Of a DNA stretch of 64,000 nucleotides, positions 29,026 through 37,957 are shown piece by piece. Positions within the stretch are counted from its first letter, which is position 1. Every line of letters starts with the position of its first letter. The stretch lies in contig CANFCK010000001.1 in NCBI GenBank assembly GCA_947445035.1, forward strand, positions 114,044 to 178,043. The letters are read 5' to 3'. The position numbers were made by a program, and so were the translations under genes. Source of the DNA: Deltaproteobacteria bacterium. GTDB lineage: Bacteria; Myxococcota_A; UBA796; SXON01. The notes under the pieces are model-generated. The model saw only the letters and a program-made list of their open reading frames with translations, was not told the DNA's origin and ran no database searches.

Positions 29026-30678
29026 CTAGCAGCCAGCGTTGAGCCGCCGGAGCCCACCCGCGAGCTCGCGCGACAGCTCTGCGTCGGCGCCGGCGCCGGC
29101 CAAGGCCGAGCAGTAATCGACCCGTGCGCTCACTTTGTCGCCGAGTTTTTCGTTGGCGTAGCCCCGTCCGTACAGCGCCCAGCCCGCGCTGGGGTCCTTC
29201 TGGAGTGCCTTGGCGAACAGACCGTGGGCGCTGTCGATATCGCCGCGGTCCATCGCTTTCCAACCCTGGTCGGCGAGGGCCCGCGCGTTGCCGGTGCTCT
29301 TGACCGGGATCGGGGCGACGACGGGCTTTGGCGCAGGGATCGGCGTTGCCGCGGCGGGCGTCGGCGGCTTCGCGGCCACCGCCGGTTTGGGGGCCGGGTT
29401 GGGGGGCGCTTTGACCACCGGCGCGGGCGTGGGCGCTGCCGTCGGGGGCACCACTGGCAAGACGGCGACCGGCTGGGGCGGCGTGGCGAGCGGGGGAGGC
29501 ACGGCGACGGCCGGTGTCGGCGGCGGGGGTTGGGGGGCCGGGACGGACGTCAGGGACTTGGGCGACGCCGCTGAAACGGCGGAGGTAGCGGTGTCACCGG
29601 GCCACGCGTACCAACCGAGCAGCCCCACCAGCAGCAGCACGGCCAGGCCAGCGGCTGCGAAAATCGGCGTGTTGGAGGCAGGCTTGGCCGCGGCAGCGTC
29701 TTCGTCCAAAACCGAGCGGCCGGCCGCGGGTGCAACGGTGATCGGCACCCGCCCGCCCGGAAACACCATGGGCGGCGGCACCGGGTCAAGTTCCAATTCC
29801 CCGAATTGCCCGGTGCGCATGAACTCTTCGGTGGGATCGGACGCGATGGCCTCGGGCGACGCGCTGACGCGCGTCGCCTCCATCGTGGCTTCCATCGTGT
29901 CGGGGTCCGGACCAAGCCTGAAGCCAAGGCTGTGGGCCTCGGCCTGAAAGGTCGGCCACGGTGGGAGCTCCATGAGCGTTTCAGGTTCGTCATCGGCGAC
30001 GGGGAACCGAGGCGGCAGCAGCATTCCCGCGGGGACCTCGTCCAACGTGCCCGGGCGCGAAGGGCGCGGACCCAGCCCGATGGTGGGCTCGTCGGCAGGC
30101 GGGAACGGCGACAGATCCGGCGGGGGAGGCGTCGCGATAAATTCCCTGGGGGGGTTGCCTCCGTCGATGGGTCCGAGGTCTTGGACGTAGATCTCCTCGT
30201 CGTCTGCCATCGGCATCTGCAGCCGGGACGGTGCCAACGGCGACGGCAGCGGCTCCAAGGTCGGCCCCGGTCCGGCCGGCCCGACGTGGTCCGCCGCCGT
30301 GAAGAAGATGGCGAACTCCGCCCGGTCACCGAGCGCCGTCCACCGCATGCCGTGCTGCGAGACCATGTCCGAGCGAGAGACACGCTGCTCCAGAATCCAT
30401 CGCTGCAACGTCGAGGAATCGGGCAGGCTGTACACGTCGCCGCCCACGCGGAGCATTTCGACGGGCTCGCCCACGGGTACCACACGGGGCTCGGGCACCA
30501 GTCGCGACGGCGGTTCAATGGGCAGCATCGCCGGCGGCAGCACCGACCCCTCCCCGTGAAGCGGGAAGGTGTGCCCGCACTCGGAGCAGCGAAAACGAAG
30601 CGGGCGGGTGCGGAAGCGCGTGGACGAGGGGGGGTCGACGTGATGCCGGCTATGACAGCGGGGGCAGGTGACTTCCAC
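29026..30678 (-). CDS. MJ0042-type zinc-finger / TPR membrane protein
   Basis: The protein has 550 residues. MEVTCPRCHSRHHV and FRCSECGHTFPL form an N-terminal MJ0042-type zinc ribbon. A GYF-like module follows at about 75-125 (GGDVYSLPDSSTLQRWI, HGMRWTALGD), then a long disordered Pro-rich stretch, one membrane segment (AAAGLAVLLLVGLLGWYAW) at about 340, a second Pro/Ala-rich linker and C-terminal TPR helices (GYANEKLGDKVSARVDYCSA). It is a paralogue of the upstream gene in order and domain layout. Its GTG begins directly after the TAG of that gene with no spacer, so translation is probably coupled. Confidence 0.82.
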   Translation of the reverse strand: MEVTCPRCHSRHHVDPPSSTRFRTRPLRFRCSECGHTFPLHGEGSVLPPAMLPIEPPSRLVPEPRVVPVGEPVEMLRVGGDVYSLPDSSTLQRWILEQRVSRSDMVSQHGMRWTALGDRAEFAIFFTAADHVGPAGPGPTLEPLPSPLAPSRLQMPMADDEEIYVQDLGPIDGGNPPREFIATPPPPDLSPFPPADEPTIGLGPRPSRPGTLDEVPAGMLLPPRFPVADDEPETLMELPPWPTFQAEAHSLGFRLGPDPDTMEATMEATRVSASPEAIASDPTEEFMRTGQFGELELDPVPPPMVFPGGRVPITVAPAAGRSVLDEDAAAAKPASNTPIFAAAGLAVLLLVGLLGWYAWPGDTATSAVSAASPKSLTSVPAPQPPPPTPAVAVPPPLATPPQPVAVLPVVPPTAAPTPAPVVKAPPNPAPKPAVAAKPPTPAAATPIPAPKPVVAPIPVKSTGNARALADQGWKAMDRGDIDSAHGLFAKALQKDPSAGWALYGRGYANEKLGDKVSARVDYCSALAGAGADAELSRELAGGLRRLNAGC

Positions 30679-32187
30679 CTAAGGACCCAGCGCTTCGAGG
30701 TGGGCCTTGGCCGCCGTGTCCTTCGGGTAGGCGGCGACGTACTTCTTGAAGGCGTCTTTGGCGCCGGCAAGGTCGCCTGCGCTCTCCTGGAGCTCGCCGA
30801 TGAGCTTGAAGGCTTTCTTGTTGGAGGCCGAGGCTTGGGTGAGCGTGGCCATCGCTCCCGCCTGGTCCCCGGCGCGCATCTGGGCCTCGCCGAGCTTTAC
30901 CGGCACTCCGGCTTTGGAGTACGCCACCACCGCGGTTTCGTAGTCCTTTCTCTTCATCGCGTCGTCGCCGATGGCCTCGTCGTCGCTTTCCGACACGCTG
31001 GAGACGCCGGGCTGCGGCACGGGTCCCGTCTTTGGGGAGATCGGACCTGGGACTTGCGTGCCGGCTCCACCGTTTTGGAGGCCCCCGCCAGGGGGGCCTC
31101 CAAAACGCGGTCCGGATTGCATGCACCCTTGACGGTCGACGTTCCACGCGAAGCCTTCCGGGCAGTCTTCGGGGGTCGGCAGGGGCGGGGTGGCGGCATC
31201 CCCGGTGCCCGGATCGGCCGAGTCCTTCGACACCCAGACGCGAGCGGGCTCAACCGTCTTGGCTTGGGGCACACTCACCACCGCCTCGACAGGAGGAGGC
31301 GCTGCCGGGGTGCGGCCGAAGGTCCACCATAGGCCCGCCCCGCCCACAACCAAGAGCACCGCCGCCGCCATCAAACTCGGGGCGATGCTGGCTTTCGGCT
31401 TCACCACTTTGGCTGCCGGCTTCTTTCCGCCGCGTTCGCGCTGGCGCTGCTTCATCGCTTCGAAGGGGTCCTCGTACACCGGGCCCACGGTCCTGGACTC
31501 ACCCCCTTCATCAACTTCGGCGGCGGCGGCGGCCGCGAGCGCGGCGGCCACGTTGCCGAGGTCGGCTGGCGACGGGCCGCTTTCTTTGGCGGCGGGGGCC
31601 TTGGCCGCGTACTCGACCTCAAGCCGCTCGTAGGACTCGACGAAGAACGAACCCAGATCGGATATTTCGCCCAATGGTTTCCAGTTCTTTCCGTCGTGGC
31701 TGATGACGTCGGCGGCGGTGACGCGGCCGTCCTGGATGTACTTGCGGAGGGTCTTAATGTCGGAGAAGTCGTACACCAGACCGATGCGGACCTTGACCTT
31801 CCATGCGTTGATCCCAACCTTTCGGAAGTCGAGCATCGCCGCCCGGGCCGCGACGGCCTCTTTGGTGGGCGCCGCCGGAGCTGCGGGAGCACCCGCGCGC
31901 GGGCGGACCACCTCGTGTTCACGGGGCACCGCCGGTCCGGCAACCGCGGCGGCAGCGGCCTCGGCGGCCTCGCGACCTACACGCGTGGGCTCTTCGTCTT
32001 CCCACTCATTGGTCTCGCCCGCCTGAGGCAACATCGCGGGGCGTGGGGTGTCGGTCGTGGTCGGCGGCGGCGCGAGGACGACGAAAACGTGCTTGCACTT
32101 GGGGCAGGTGATCTTCGCACCACGCCCGGTGATCTTGCTATCGTCCAACTTGTATCTGGATTTACATGACTCACAGGAGACGATCAC
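30679..32187 (-). CDS. MJ0042-type zinc-finger / GYF-like / TPR membrane protein
   Basis: The protein has 502 residues from GTG 32187. MIVSCESCKSRYKLDDSK and ITCPKCKHVFVV form the zinc ribbon of MJ0042-type proteins. A GYF-like domain (RIGLVYDFSDIKTLRKYI, HDGKNWKPLGE) lies around 130-185, a single membrane segment (SLMAAAVLLVVGGAGLWW) around 275, and TPR-like helices in the last 110 residues. The same architecture in Myxococcota includes regulators of gliding such as AglT- or PilZ-linked proteins, but I make no such assignment. A perfect 16-bp inverted repeat lies inside the gene at 31071-31107. Its Shine-Dalgarno lies in the end of the helicase gene. Confidence 0.82.
   Translation of the reverse strand: MIVSCESCKSRYKLDDSKITGRGAKITCPKCKHVFVVLAPPPTTTDTPRPAMLPQAGETNEWEDEEPTRVGREAAEAAAAAVAGPAVPREHEVVRPRAGAPAAPAAPTKEAVAARAAMLDFRKVGINAWKVKVRIGLVYDFSDIKTLRKYIQDGRVTAADVISHDGKNWKPLGEISDLGSFFVESYERLEVEYAAKAPAAKESGPSPADLGNVAAALAAAAAAEVDEGGESRTVGPVYEDPFEAMKQRQRERGGKKPAAKVVKPKASIAPSLMAAAVLLVVGGAGLWWTFGRTPAAPPPVEAVVSVPQAKTVEPARVWVSKDSADPGTGDAATPPLPTPEDCPEGFAWNVDRQGCMQSGPRFGGPPGGGLQNGGAGTQVPGPISPKTGPVPQPGVSSVSESDDEAIGDDAMKRKDYETAVVAYSKAGVPVKLGEAQMRAGDQAGAMATLTQASASNKKAFKLIGELQESAGDLAGAKDAFKKYVAAYPKDTAAKAHLEALGP
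31071..31107. repeat. Perfect 16-bp inverted repeat inside coding sequence
   Basis: CGTTTTGGAGGCCCCC (31071-31086) and its exact complement (31092-31107) are separated by five bases, GCCAG. It lies in the Gly/Pro-rich linker of the zinc-finger protein, encoding GPRFGGPPGGGLQNG. The low-complexity context allows insertion of a repeat without loss of function. Confidence 0.9.
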
Positions 32188-32199
32188 TGCAGAGTGCTC

Positions 32200-34506
32200 C
32201 TAAGACGGGATGACCAATTCGAGCGCCGCCGTAACCGCGTAGACGGTTCTGGGGCCGGCGCTGGCGAAATGTATAGTGAGACGCGGATTGCCGGGGGTTC
32301 CTTCCCGCGTTTGGATTGTACCGATTCCCAGCGACGGATGCAGCACCTCGGCGCCGACGACGAAAGAGTCAAGGTTCTCGGGCAAGAGCGTCCGCAGCCC
32401 CGACGGCCGCGCGAAATCCCGCGGCGGCGCGGGAGCACGGGCAGGCGCGGGCCGATCGGAGGACCACGCCGGCCGAGACGGTGCGGCCGCGGGCGAGCCG
32501 CGCCCCAAGGGGGTCAGGTTGCCGAGGCGCCAGGCGGGCGCGTGTCCGCGAACCTGCTCGCGTCCGCTCAACGCATCGTCGGGGATCTCGTGCACGAATC
32601 GAGAGAGCACGGCGTCTTCGAACCAGCCCTCGTGCCCGCGGCGGCGGCGGGGCGACGTGAGGAAGAGTCGCTCGCGAGCCCGCGTGAACGCCACATACGC
32701 CAGCCGACGTTCTTCCTCGATGTCCTCCTCCAACTCGGCCCTGGAATGTGGGAAGCCCTTCTCCACCATGCCGATGACGAAGACCACAGGAAATTCCAGC
32801 CCTTTGGCGAGGTGCGCGGTCAATAGCGTCACCGAGCCCGTCCCCTCGTCCGGGAGCTCGTCCGCCTGACCGGCCAGGGAGGCGCGGTCGAGGAATTGGC
32901 GCAACGCCATCGGCCCGGGCTCGGGGATGTTTCCGTCGTCGTCCACCTCGTCCGGCGGGATGGCAGCGCTACGCTGAAGCTCCCGGACGTTTTCGAGGCG
33001 TCCGCGCGCTTCGTCGGTGTCGTCCGCCTCGAGCATCGCGATGTAGCCGGTCTCGGTCGCGACGTAAGCCACGAGCTCGGACAACGGCATCAGATGCAGG
33101 GCGCCTTCAAGCCGGTCCATCAAAAGCGAGAACGCCGCGAGGGCGTTGCCAGCGCGGCCGCCAGCGCCCCCCATCCGTCGGGCTGCGGCGCGGAGGTTCG
33201 TCCCATGACGGGCGGCCTCCGCTCGCAGCGACTCCATCGCTTTGTCGCCCAGACCGCGCGCGGGAACGTTGACCACCCGGGCCAGCGCGATATCGTCATC
33301 TGGATTGTTGATCAGGCGCAGATAGCCAAGGATGTCCTTGATCTCCAGACGATCGTAGAACTTCCGACCACCCACCAGCGTGTAGGGAATGCGATTGCGG
33401 GTGAGCGCCTGTTCGACCTGCCGGCTCAGCGCGTTGGTCCGGTAGATGACAGCGTAGTCGCTCCAGTTTCGGCCAAGGCGCAACATCGTGTTGACCACAG
33501 CCTCGCCCTCGGCGGTGTCGTCCTCCGTCATCAGCAGCTTCACGGGCTCGCCATCCTCCGCGTCGGTGCGGAGGGTTTTGTCCTTGCGGGCCTTGTTGTT
33601 GCGCACGACGCCCGATGCCGCCTTGAGAATATTGGCCTTACTCCTGTAGTTTTGCTCAAGCTTGATCACCGCCGCGCCGGGAAAGTCCTGCTCGAACTCC
33701 AAAATGTTCCGCAGATCGGCGCCGCGGAACCGGTAGATGCTCTGGTCGTCGTCGCCGACCACGGCCAGGTTCCTGCCCTCCCCCGCCAGTTGTTTGAGCA
33801 GGGTGTACTGCGCCGGGTTGGTGTCCTGATACTCGTCGACCAGCACGTACTTCCAGCGATCCTGCCACCGGGCCAGCACCGCCGGGTTTGCGGTCCACAG
33901 TTCGACCACTTTGTTGATCAGATCGTTGAAGTCCAGCGCGTTCGCCTTCTTCAGACGCGCGTCGTAGTTGGCGAGCAGCTTCGGGAAGGGGTCAGCGCCG
34001 GGCACGTACTCGCCGGCGCTCAGCCCGTTCTTGTAGCGGTCGATGCGCGACCGAACACCAGTCGGCGGCAGCTCTTTCGGAGATATCTTGAACTCTTCCA
34101 GCACGGCCTTGATCAGCCGAAGCTGATCGTCGGCGTCGTAGATCACGAAATCGCGCCGCCAGCCCAGCGGCTCGATGTCCTGGCGGAGAATGCGCACGCA
34201 TGTGGAATGGAAGGTCGACACCCAGACCTGCTTTGCCGATTCGCCGACCAGCGCTTCCACGCGGTGGCGCATCTCGCCCGCGGCCTTGTTGGTGAAGGTG
34301 ACCGCGAGGATGTTCCACGGCCGCAACCAGGGCGCGAAGGCCCCCTCACCCACCGTGCCACGCGCCAAAAGCGCCGCGATCCGTCGGGTGAGGACCCGCG
34401 TCTTGCCGGAGCCCGCGCCGGCGAGGATCAAGAGCGGCCCGTCCAGCGTCGCGACCGCGCGGCGTTGTTCTGGGTTCAGGCCGTCCGTCAGATCCGCAAG
34501 GGTCAT
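32200..34506 (-). CDS. uvrD: UvrD/PcrA-family DNA helicase
   Basis: The protein has 768 residues, typical for the family. It is an ATP-driven 3'-5' superfamily 1 helicase used in nucleotide excision and mismatch repair and removal of RecA. Motifs appear in order: LNPEQRRAV, GAGSGKTRVLTRR, TFTNKAAGEMR, VDEYQDTNPAQY, GDDDQSIYRFRGA, LEQNYRS, TAHLAKGLEFPVV and YVAFTRARERL. The C-terminal tail has the PcrA/UvrD RNA polymerase-interaction-like segment GAEVLHPSLGIGTI. It is followed after 12 bases by the zinc-finger gene on the same strand. Confidence 0.95.
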   Translation of the reverse strand: MTLADLTDGLNPEQRRAVATLDGPLLILAGAGSGKTRVLTRRIAALLARGTVGEGAFAPWLRPWNILAVTFTNKAAGEMRHRVEALVGESAKQVWVSTFHSTCVRILRQDIEPLGWRRDFVIYDADDQLRLIKAVLEEFKISPKELPPTGVRSRIDRYKNGLSAGEYVPGADPFPKLLANYDARLKKANALDFNDLINKVVELWTANPAVLARWQDRWKYVLVDEYQDTNPAQYTLLKQLAGEGRNLAVVGDDDQSIYRFRGADLRNILEFEQDFPGAAVIKLEQNYRSKANILKAASGVVRNNKARKDKTLRTDAEDGEPVKLLMTEDDTAEGEAVVNTMLRLGRNWSDYAVIYRTNALSRQVEQALTRNRIPYTLVGGRKFYDRLEIKDILGYLRLINNPDDDIALARVVNVPARGLGDKAMESLRAEAARHGTNLRAAARRMGGAGGRAGNALAAFSLLMDRLEGALHLMPLSELVAYVATETGYIAMLEADDTDEARGRLENVRELQRSAAIPPDEVDDDGNIPEPGPMALRQFLDRASLAGQADELPDEGTGSVTLLTAHLAKGLEFPVVFVIGMVEKGFPHSRAELEEDIEEERRLAYVAFTRARERLFLTSPRRRRGHEGWFEDAVLSRFVHEIPDDALSGREQVRGHAPAWRLGNLTPLGRGSPAAAPSRPAWSSDRPAPARAPAPPRDFARPSGLRTLLPENLDSFVVGAEVLHPSLGIGTIQTREGTPGNPRLTIHFASAGPRTVYAVTAALELVIPS

Positions 34507-34524
34507 CAGCCCGGAGCTAACCTG

Positions 34525-36996
34525 CTACCAGCCCGGGATGATCCACACCGCGCCCGCGTTGCTGGCGCCGCCGTCGCTTGCGGCCTCGCCGATCGCCACG
34601 TCTTCGAGCCCGTCGCCATCGAGGTCCGCGCCACCGGCCCCGCCCGAGCCGAAGTAGCCGTCCGCCTGGCTACCGAAGAAGGTGGCGCGGGCGTCGCCTT
34701 CGTCGAAGCTGGAGCCCCAGCTGGACGACCAGGAGAAGACGAAGACGGTACCCGAGTTGGAGTAGGCGCTGTCGTCGCCGTCAGCGCCGATCACGATCTC
34801 ATCGGCGCCGTCACCGTCGAGGTCGGAGTCCACGACAAGGGTCGAGCCGTGATCGCCTGCCGTACCGTTGAACTCGTGGTCCGCATCGCCGAGGTCCATG
34901 TCGCTGGACGGGGCGAGAAAGACCCAGACGTCGCCTTCGTCCTCGATGGCGAAGACCAGGTCCAAGGCCCCGTCGCCGTCGACGTCCCCCGGGTGGGCCA
35001 TGTTGTCAAGGCCCAGGTTCTGGTCGTTGTCATCGCCCAGGATTTCGAACTCGGCCGCGTCGTCCGCGGTGTCGTCCCAGGCCAGGGTGGTGTTTCCAGC
35101 GATGACGTAGATGGAACCGCCGTCATCCTCGCCGTCGTCGTTGTAGGGCGCGCCGACGATCGCGTCGTCGTAGCCGTCGCCAGTGACGTCGCCCATGACC
35201 AACGAATAGCCGAAGTAGTCGTTGTCGTCGGCGCCCATGATGAGGTCGTCGCCTTCGTCCAGATCGAGCGTGTCGTCCGCAAACGCCGCTCCGGAGAAGA
35301 TGGCGAGGCTTCCGGGGGTGTCGCCACCCCAGCCGGAGCCGTCGTCATCGTTGTAGGAGCCGAGGCCGACATCGGCCTGACCATCACCGTCCATGTCGCC
35401 GCTGGCCACCATCCGGGAGCCGTCGCTGTCGTCGTCGCTGTCCCCGGAGAACCGGACATCGTTGGCGCTCGCGGCGATACTACCGGTGATGCCCGAGCCG
35501 CCGTAGAACAGATAGCTCCGCCCGTAATAGGGGTACGAGCTGGAAAGATACGACCCCACCAACAGGTCGTCGGTGCCGTCGCCATCGACGTCGCCCATCG
35601 GCCCGTTGAGCCAGCCCGGACGCCAATAGTAGCCGGACCCCGCCGACTCGCCGGCGACCTCCGCCGTGTCGTACGCGGTGACGAGGCCCGCGGCGGTCGA
35701 TGCCGTCAGGCCGTCCACCACCCAGGTGTACCCGGTGGTGCTGACCGGCGCGCCCAAAAGCAGGTCGGTGAGACCGTCGCCGGTGACGTCGGAGCCCATC
35801 GCGATGAGCCCGTGGTCGCCGAGCGCCATGCTGCTGGCGCTCCCGTAGAGGACGCCGGTGGCGGCATCGGCGATGTCGAGGTCGTCGATGAGGCCGCTGC
35901 AGTCGTCATCGACGCCGTTGAGGGTCTCGGTGGTGGGACCGGTGATCGTGGGGTCGGTGTCGTTGCAGTCGGTGGGATAGTCGACCGTGTCGCCATCCTG
36001 GTCGTAGTCGCTGCCGCCTAGGCAGTCCTGATCGACGCCGTCGTACCAGATCTCGGCCGCGCCGGTGTAGGCGGTGGCGTCGGTGTCATCGCAGTCGTCG
36101 CCACCGTAGTCGGCGGAGATGTGGGTGTCGCCGTCCTGGTCGTAGTCGTCGTTGCCGGCGCAGTCGGTGTCGACGCCGTCGTACCAGGTGTCGGTTGCGT
36201 CGGGGTGGATGGCCGCGTCGGTGTCGTTACAGTCCTCGCCGCCGTAGTCCGCGGACACGTAGCCGTCGGCGTCCTGGTCGTAGTCGTCGTTGTCCGCGCA
36301 GTCGCTGTCGATCCCGTCGTACCAGGTATCCCCGGCGGAGGGGTTGATGGTGGCGTCGAGATCGTCGCAGTCGTCGCCACCGTAGGCGGCCGCGATGTGC
36401 CCGTCGCCGTCTTGATCGTAGTCGTCGCCGCCGCCGCAGTCGCTGTCGACGCCGTCGTACCAGACCTCGGTCGCGCCGGGGTTGACGGTGTCGTCGTCGT
36501 CGTTGCAGTCGTCGCCGCCGCTGTCGAGGCTGCCGAAGCCGTCGCCGTCCTGGTCGAGCTGCACCCGGGCGGAGACGACCACCTCGACGTGACCGCCACT
36601 GACGCTGTCGTCGACCAGCACGCTGACGCTGTGATCGCCCCAGGCCGTCGGGGTCAGGGTCAGGTTGTGCGTGGCGCTCGCCCCCGCCATCGGAGCGGAG
36701 GTGTAGGCGTCGAGGGTGTACGCCGTAGACCAACCCCCGATCACGGTGAGCGTGACGGCAACGGAGCCGTCGCCGATGTTGGTCACCGAGATCGCGCTGT
36801 GGCCGGTCTGGCCGACGAAGAGGGTCCCCAGGTCGATGCTCGGGGGGGCCACCGAGATGGCGCCGTCCGCGATGGTGCCGGTGTCATCTGTGTCGCCGGC
36901 GGTGTCTTTGCCGGTGCCCGTATCTTCGTCGATGACGATGGCGGCCTCAGTGCAGGCGAGGAGCAACAGGATCGGAGAGAGCGTCAGCACGCGCAT
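34525..36996 (-). CDS. MopE-repeat / FG-GAP propeller lipoprotein
   Basis: The protein has 823 residues; MRVLTLSPILLLLAC is a lipoprotein signal with lipobox LLAC. A DTGTGKDTAGDTDDTG linker leads into an Ig-like domain (about 45-145), then four or five copies of the MopE-type putative metal-binding motif (DCNDDDDTVNPGATEVWYDG, then VDSDC) and a C-terminal seven-bladed FG-GAP propeller (DVDGDGTDDLLVG and relatives). MopE proteins bind copper or calcium at the cell surface. It is the last gene of the ECF/FecR operon, 28 bases after fecR. Confidence 0.87.
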   Translation of the reverse strand: MRVLTLSPILLLLACTEAAIVIDEDTGTGKDTAGDTDDTGTIADGAISVAPPSIDLGTLFVGQTGHSAISVTNIGDGSVAVTLTVIGGWSTAYTLDAYTSAPMAGASATHNLTLTPTAWGDHSVSVLVDDSVSGGHVEVVVSARVQLDQDGDGFGSLDSGGDDCNDDDDTVNPGATEVWYDGVDSDCGGGDDYDQDGDGHIAAAYGGDDCDDLDATINPSAGDTWYDGIDSDCADNDDYDQDADGYVSADYGGEDCNDTDAAIHPDATDTWYDGVDTDCAGNDDYDQDGDTHISADYGGDDCDDTDATAYTGAAEIWYDGVDQDCLGGSDYDQDGDTVDYPTDCNDTDPTITGPTTETLNGVDDDCSGLIDDLDIADAATGVLYGSASSMALGDHGLIAMGSDVTGDGLTDLLLGAPVSTTGYTWVVDGLTASTAAGLVTAYDTAEVAGESAGSGYYWRPGWLNGPMGDVDGDGTDDLLVGSYLSSSYPYYGRSYLFYGGSGITGSIAASANDVRFSGDSDDDSDGSRMVASGDMDGDGQADVGLGSYNDDDGSGWGGDTPGSLAIFSGAAFADDTLDLDEGDDLIMGADDNDYFGYSLVMGDVTGDGYDDAIVGAPYNDDGEDDGGSIYVIAGNTTLAWDDTADDAAEFEILGDDNDQNLGLDNMAHPGDVDGDGALDLVFAIEDEGDVWVFLAPSSDMDLGDADHEFNGTAGDHGSTLVVDSDLDGDGADEIVIGADGDDSAYSNSGTVFVFSWSSSWGSSFDEGDARATFFGSQADGYFGSGGAGGADLDGDGLEDVAIGEAASDGGASNAGAVWIIPGW
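35930..36535 (-). repeat. Tandem 138-bp MopE repeats
   Basis: Three full 46-residue units and two partial ones encode DxDCxDxDxxxxP, WYDGxDxDC and DYDQDGDG. The DNA copies are highly similar, so the tract could expand or contract in frame. Confidence 0.85.
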
Positions 36997-37024
36997 GGGG
37001 ACATCCAGGGCAGGTTGGGGGACT

Positions 37025-37957
37025 TCATTTCGGGCAGTACGCGCTGGCGTCGGGACCGGCCGTCAGTAGCCACGGGGCGGCGGTCGCGCAGCCACCAGCG
37101 GACGAGGCTAGTTCGGCGGCGAGCGAGAACACCTCGCCGCGCCGGGCTCCGCCACCGGAGACGATGAGGCGCTCGGCTACGGCGAGCGCTTCGGCGGAGC
37201 GTCCGGCGTCGGCGAGGACGCGCACCTGGAGTGCGAGCAGCTCATCGGTGAACGGGTCGTCAGGCGTGCTCAGCGCGACGCCGCTGGCGATCGAGGCGAG
37301 GACGTCGTCCACCGCCCCAGCGCGGTCACGCAGCGCCTGAGCGCGGCCCAGGAGGCCAGCGGCCGAACGAGGCGGACAGACGATGCTGTCGCCCTCGCCC
37401 AACATCTTGATGGTGCTGTCGCCGCAGCGGGTCTCGACGAGGCCGTGGCGGACGTCCACGCGGGTGCCGAGCGCCGTACGATCGACCGTGAAGCCGGTAC
37501 CGACCACGCGAACCTCGGCCTCGCGGGTGCTGATCCGCACGTCGAGCCCGCGGCCCGGCGTGACCTCGACGTTCAGCGTGCCCCGCTGCCACTCGATGCG
37601 AGGCGCCTTGTCCGTGCCGTCAACGTCGCCGACGCCACGGTAGCTCAACGCCACGCCGTCGAAGGCGCGGGCAGCCCAGCGTTCTTCGCTCTGCAGCGAA
37701 CCTTCGCCCGCCGGAGGGGTGGCGACCGGCACGGGAAGGGCAAACATCACCGCCGCCGCGAGCGCGGCACCGAGGAGGCCACCGCCAACATACATAAACC
37801 GAGGAGAGCGCGCCTGCGGCTTGTCGGAAACCATCGAACGGGCAAGGCGACGGGACACGCGCGTGGCTGCGCCCGGAGCGGCATCCGGCAGCTCGTTCAA
37901 CAGCGCGATCGCCGCCTGATCGAGTTGCACGTCTGGGGTCAGGTCGTCAGGCATCAC
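37025..37957 (-). CDS. FecR-family anti-sigma/sensor protein
   Basis: The protein has 310 residues. A cytoplasmic N-terminal region of about 50 residues is followed by a membrane segment (VGGGLLGAALAAAVMFALPV) and a periplasmic FecR domain with IEWQRGTLNVEV, VRVVGTGFTVDR and VDVRHGLVETRCG, and a TPR-like C-terminus. FecR proteins regulate the cognate ECF sigma factor. The GTG overlaps the sigma gene's TGA (GTGA), so the two are translationally coupled; the second codon is ATG, an alternative start. Confidence 0.87.
   Translation of the reverse strand: MMPDDLTPDVQLDQAAIALLNELPDAAPGAATRVSRRLARSMVSDKPQARSPRFMYVGGGLLGAALAAAVMFALPVPVATPPAGEGSLQSEERWAARAFDGVALSYRGVGDVDGTDKAPRIEWQRGTLNVEVTPGRGLDVRISTREAEVRVVGTGFTVDRTALGTRVDVRHGLVETRCGDSTIKMLGEGDSIVCPPRSAAGLLGRAQALRDRAGAVDDVLASIASGVALSTPDDPFTDELLALQVRVLADAGRSAEALAVAERLIVSGGGARRGEVFSLAAELASSAGGCATAAPWLLTAGPDASAYCPK

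Noticed and set aside
32896-36021. 1041-residue plus-strand frame spanning helicase and MopE lipoprotein genes
   Set aside because: It crosses two well-supported genes on the other strand and has no recognisable motif.
34525-36996. Active degradation or sequence error in the repeat region
   Set aside because: The frame is intact through all MopE and propeller repeats, and partial units at the end fit normal repeat decay.
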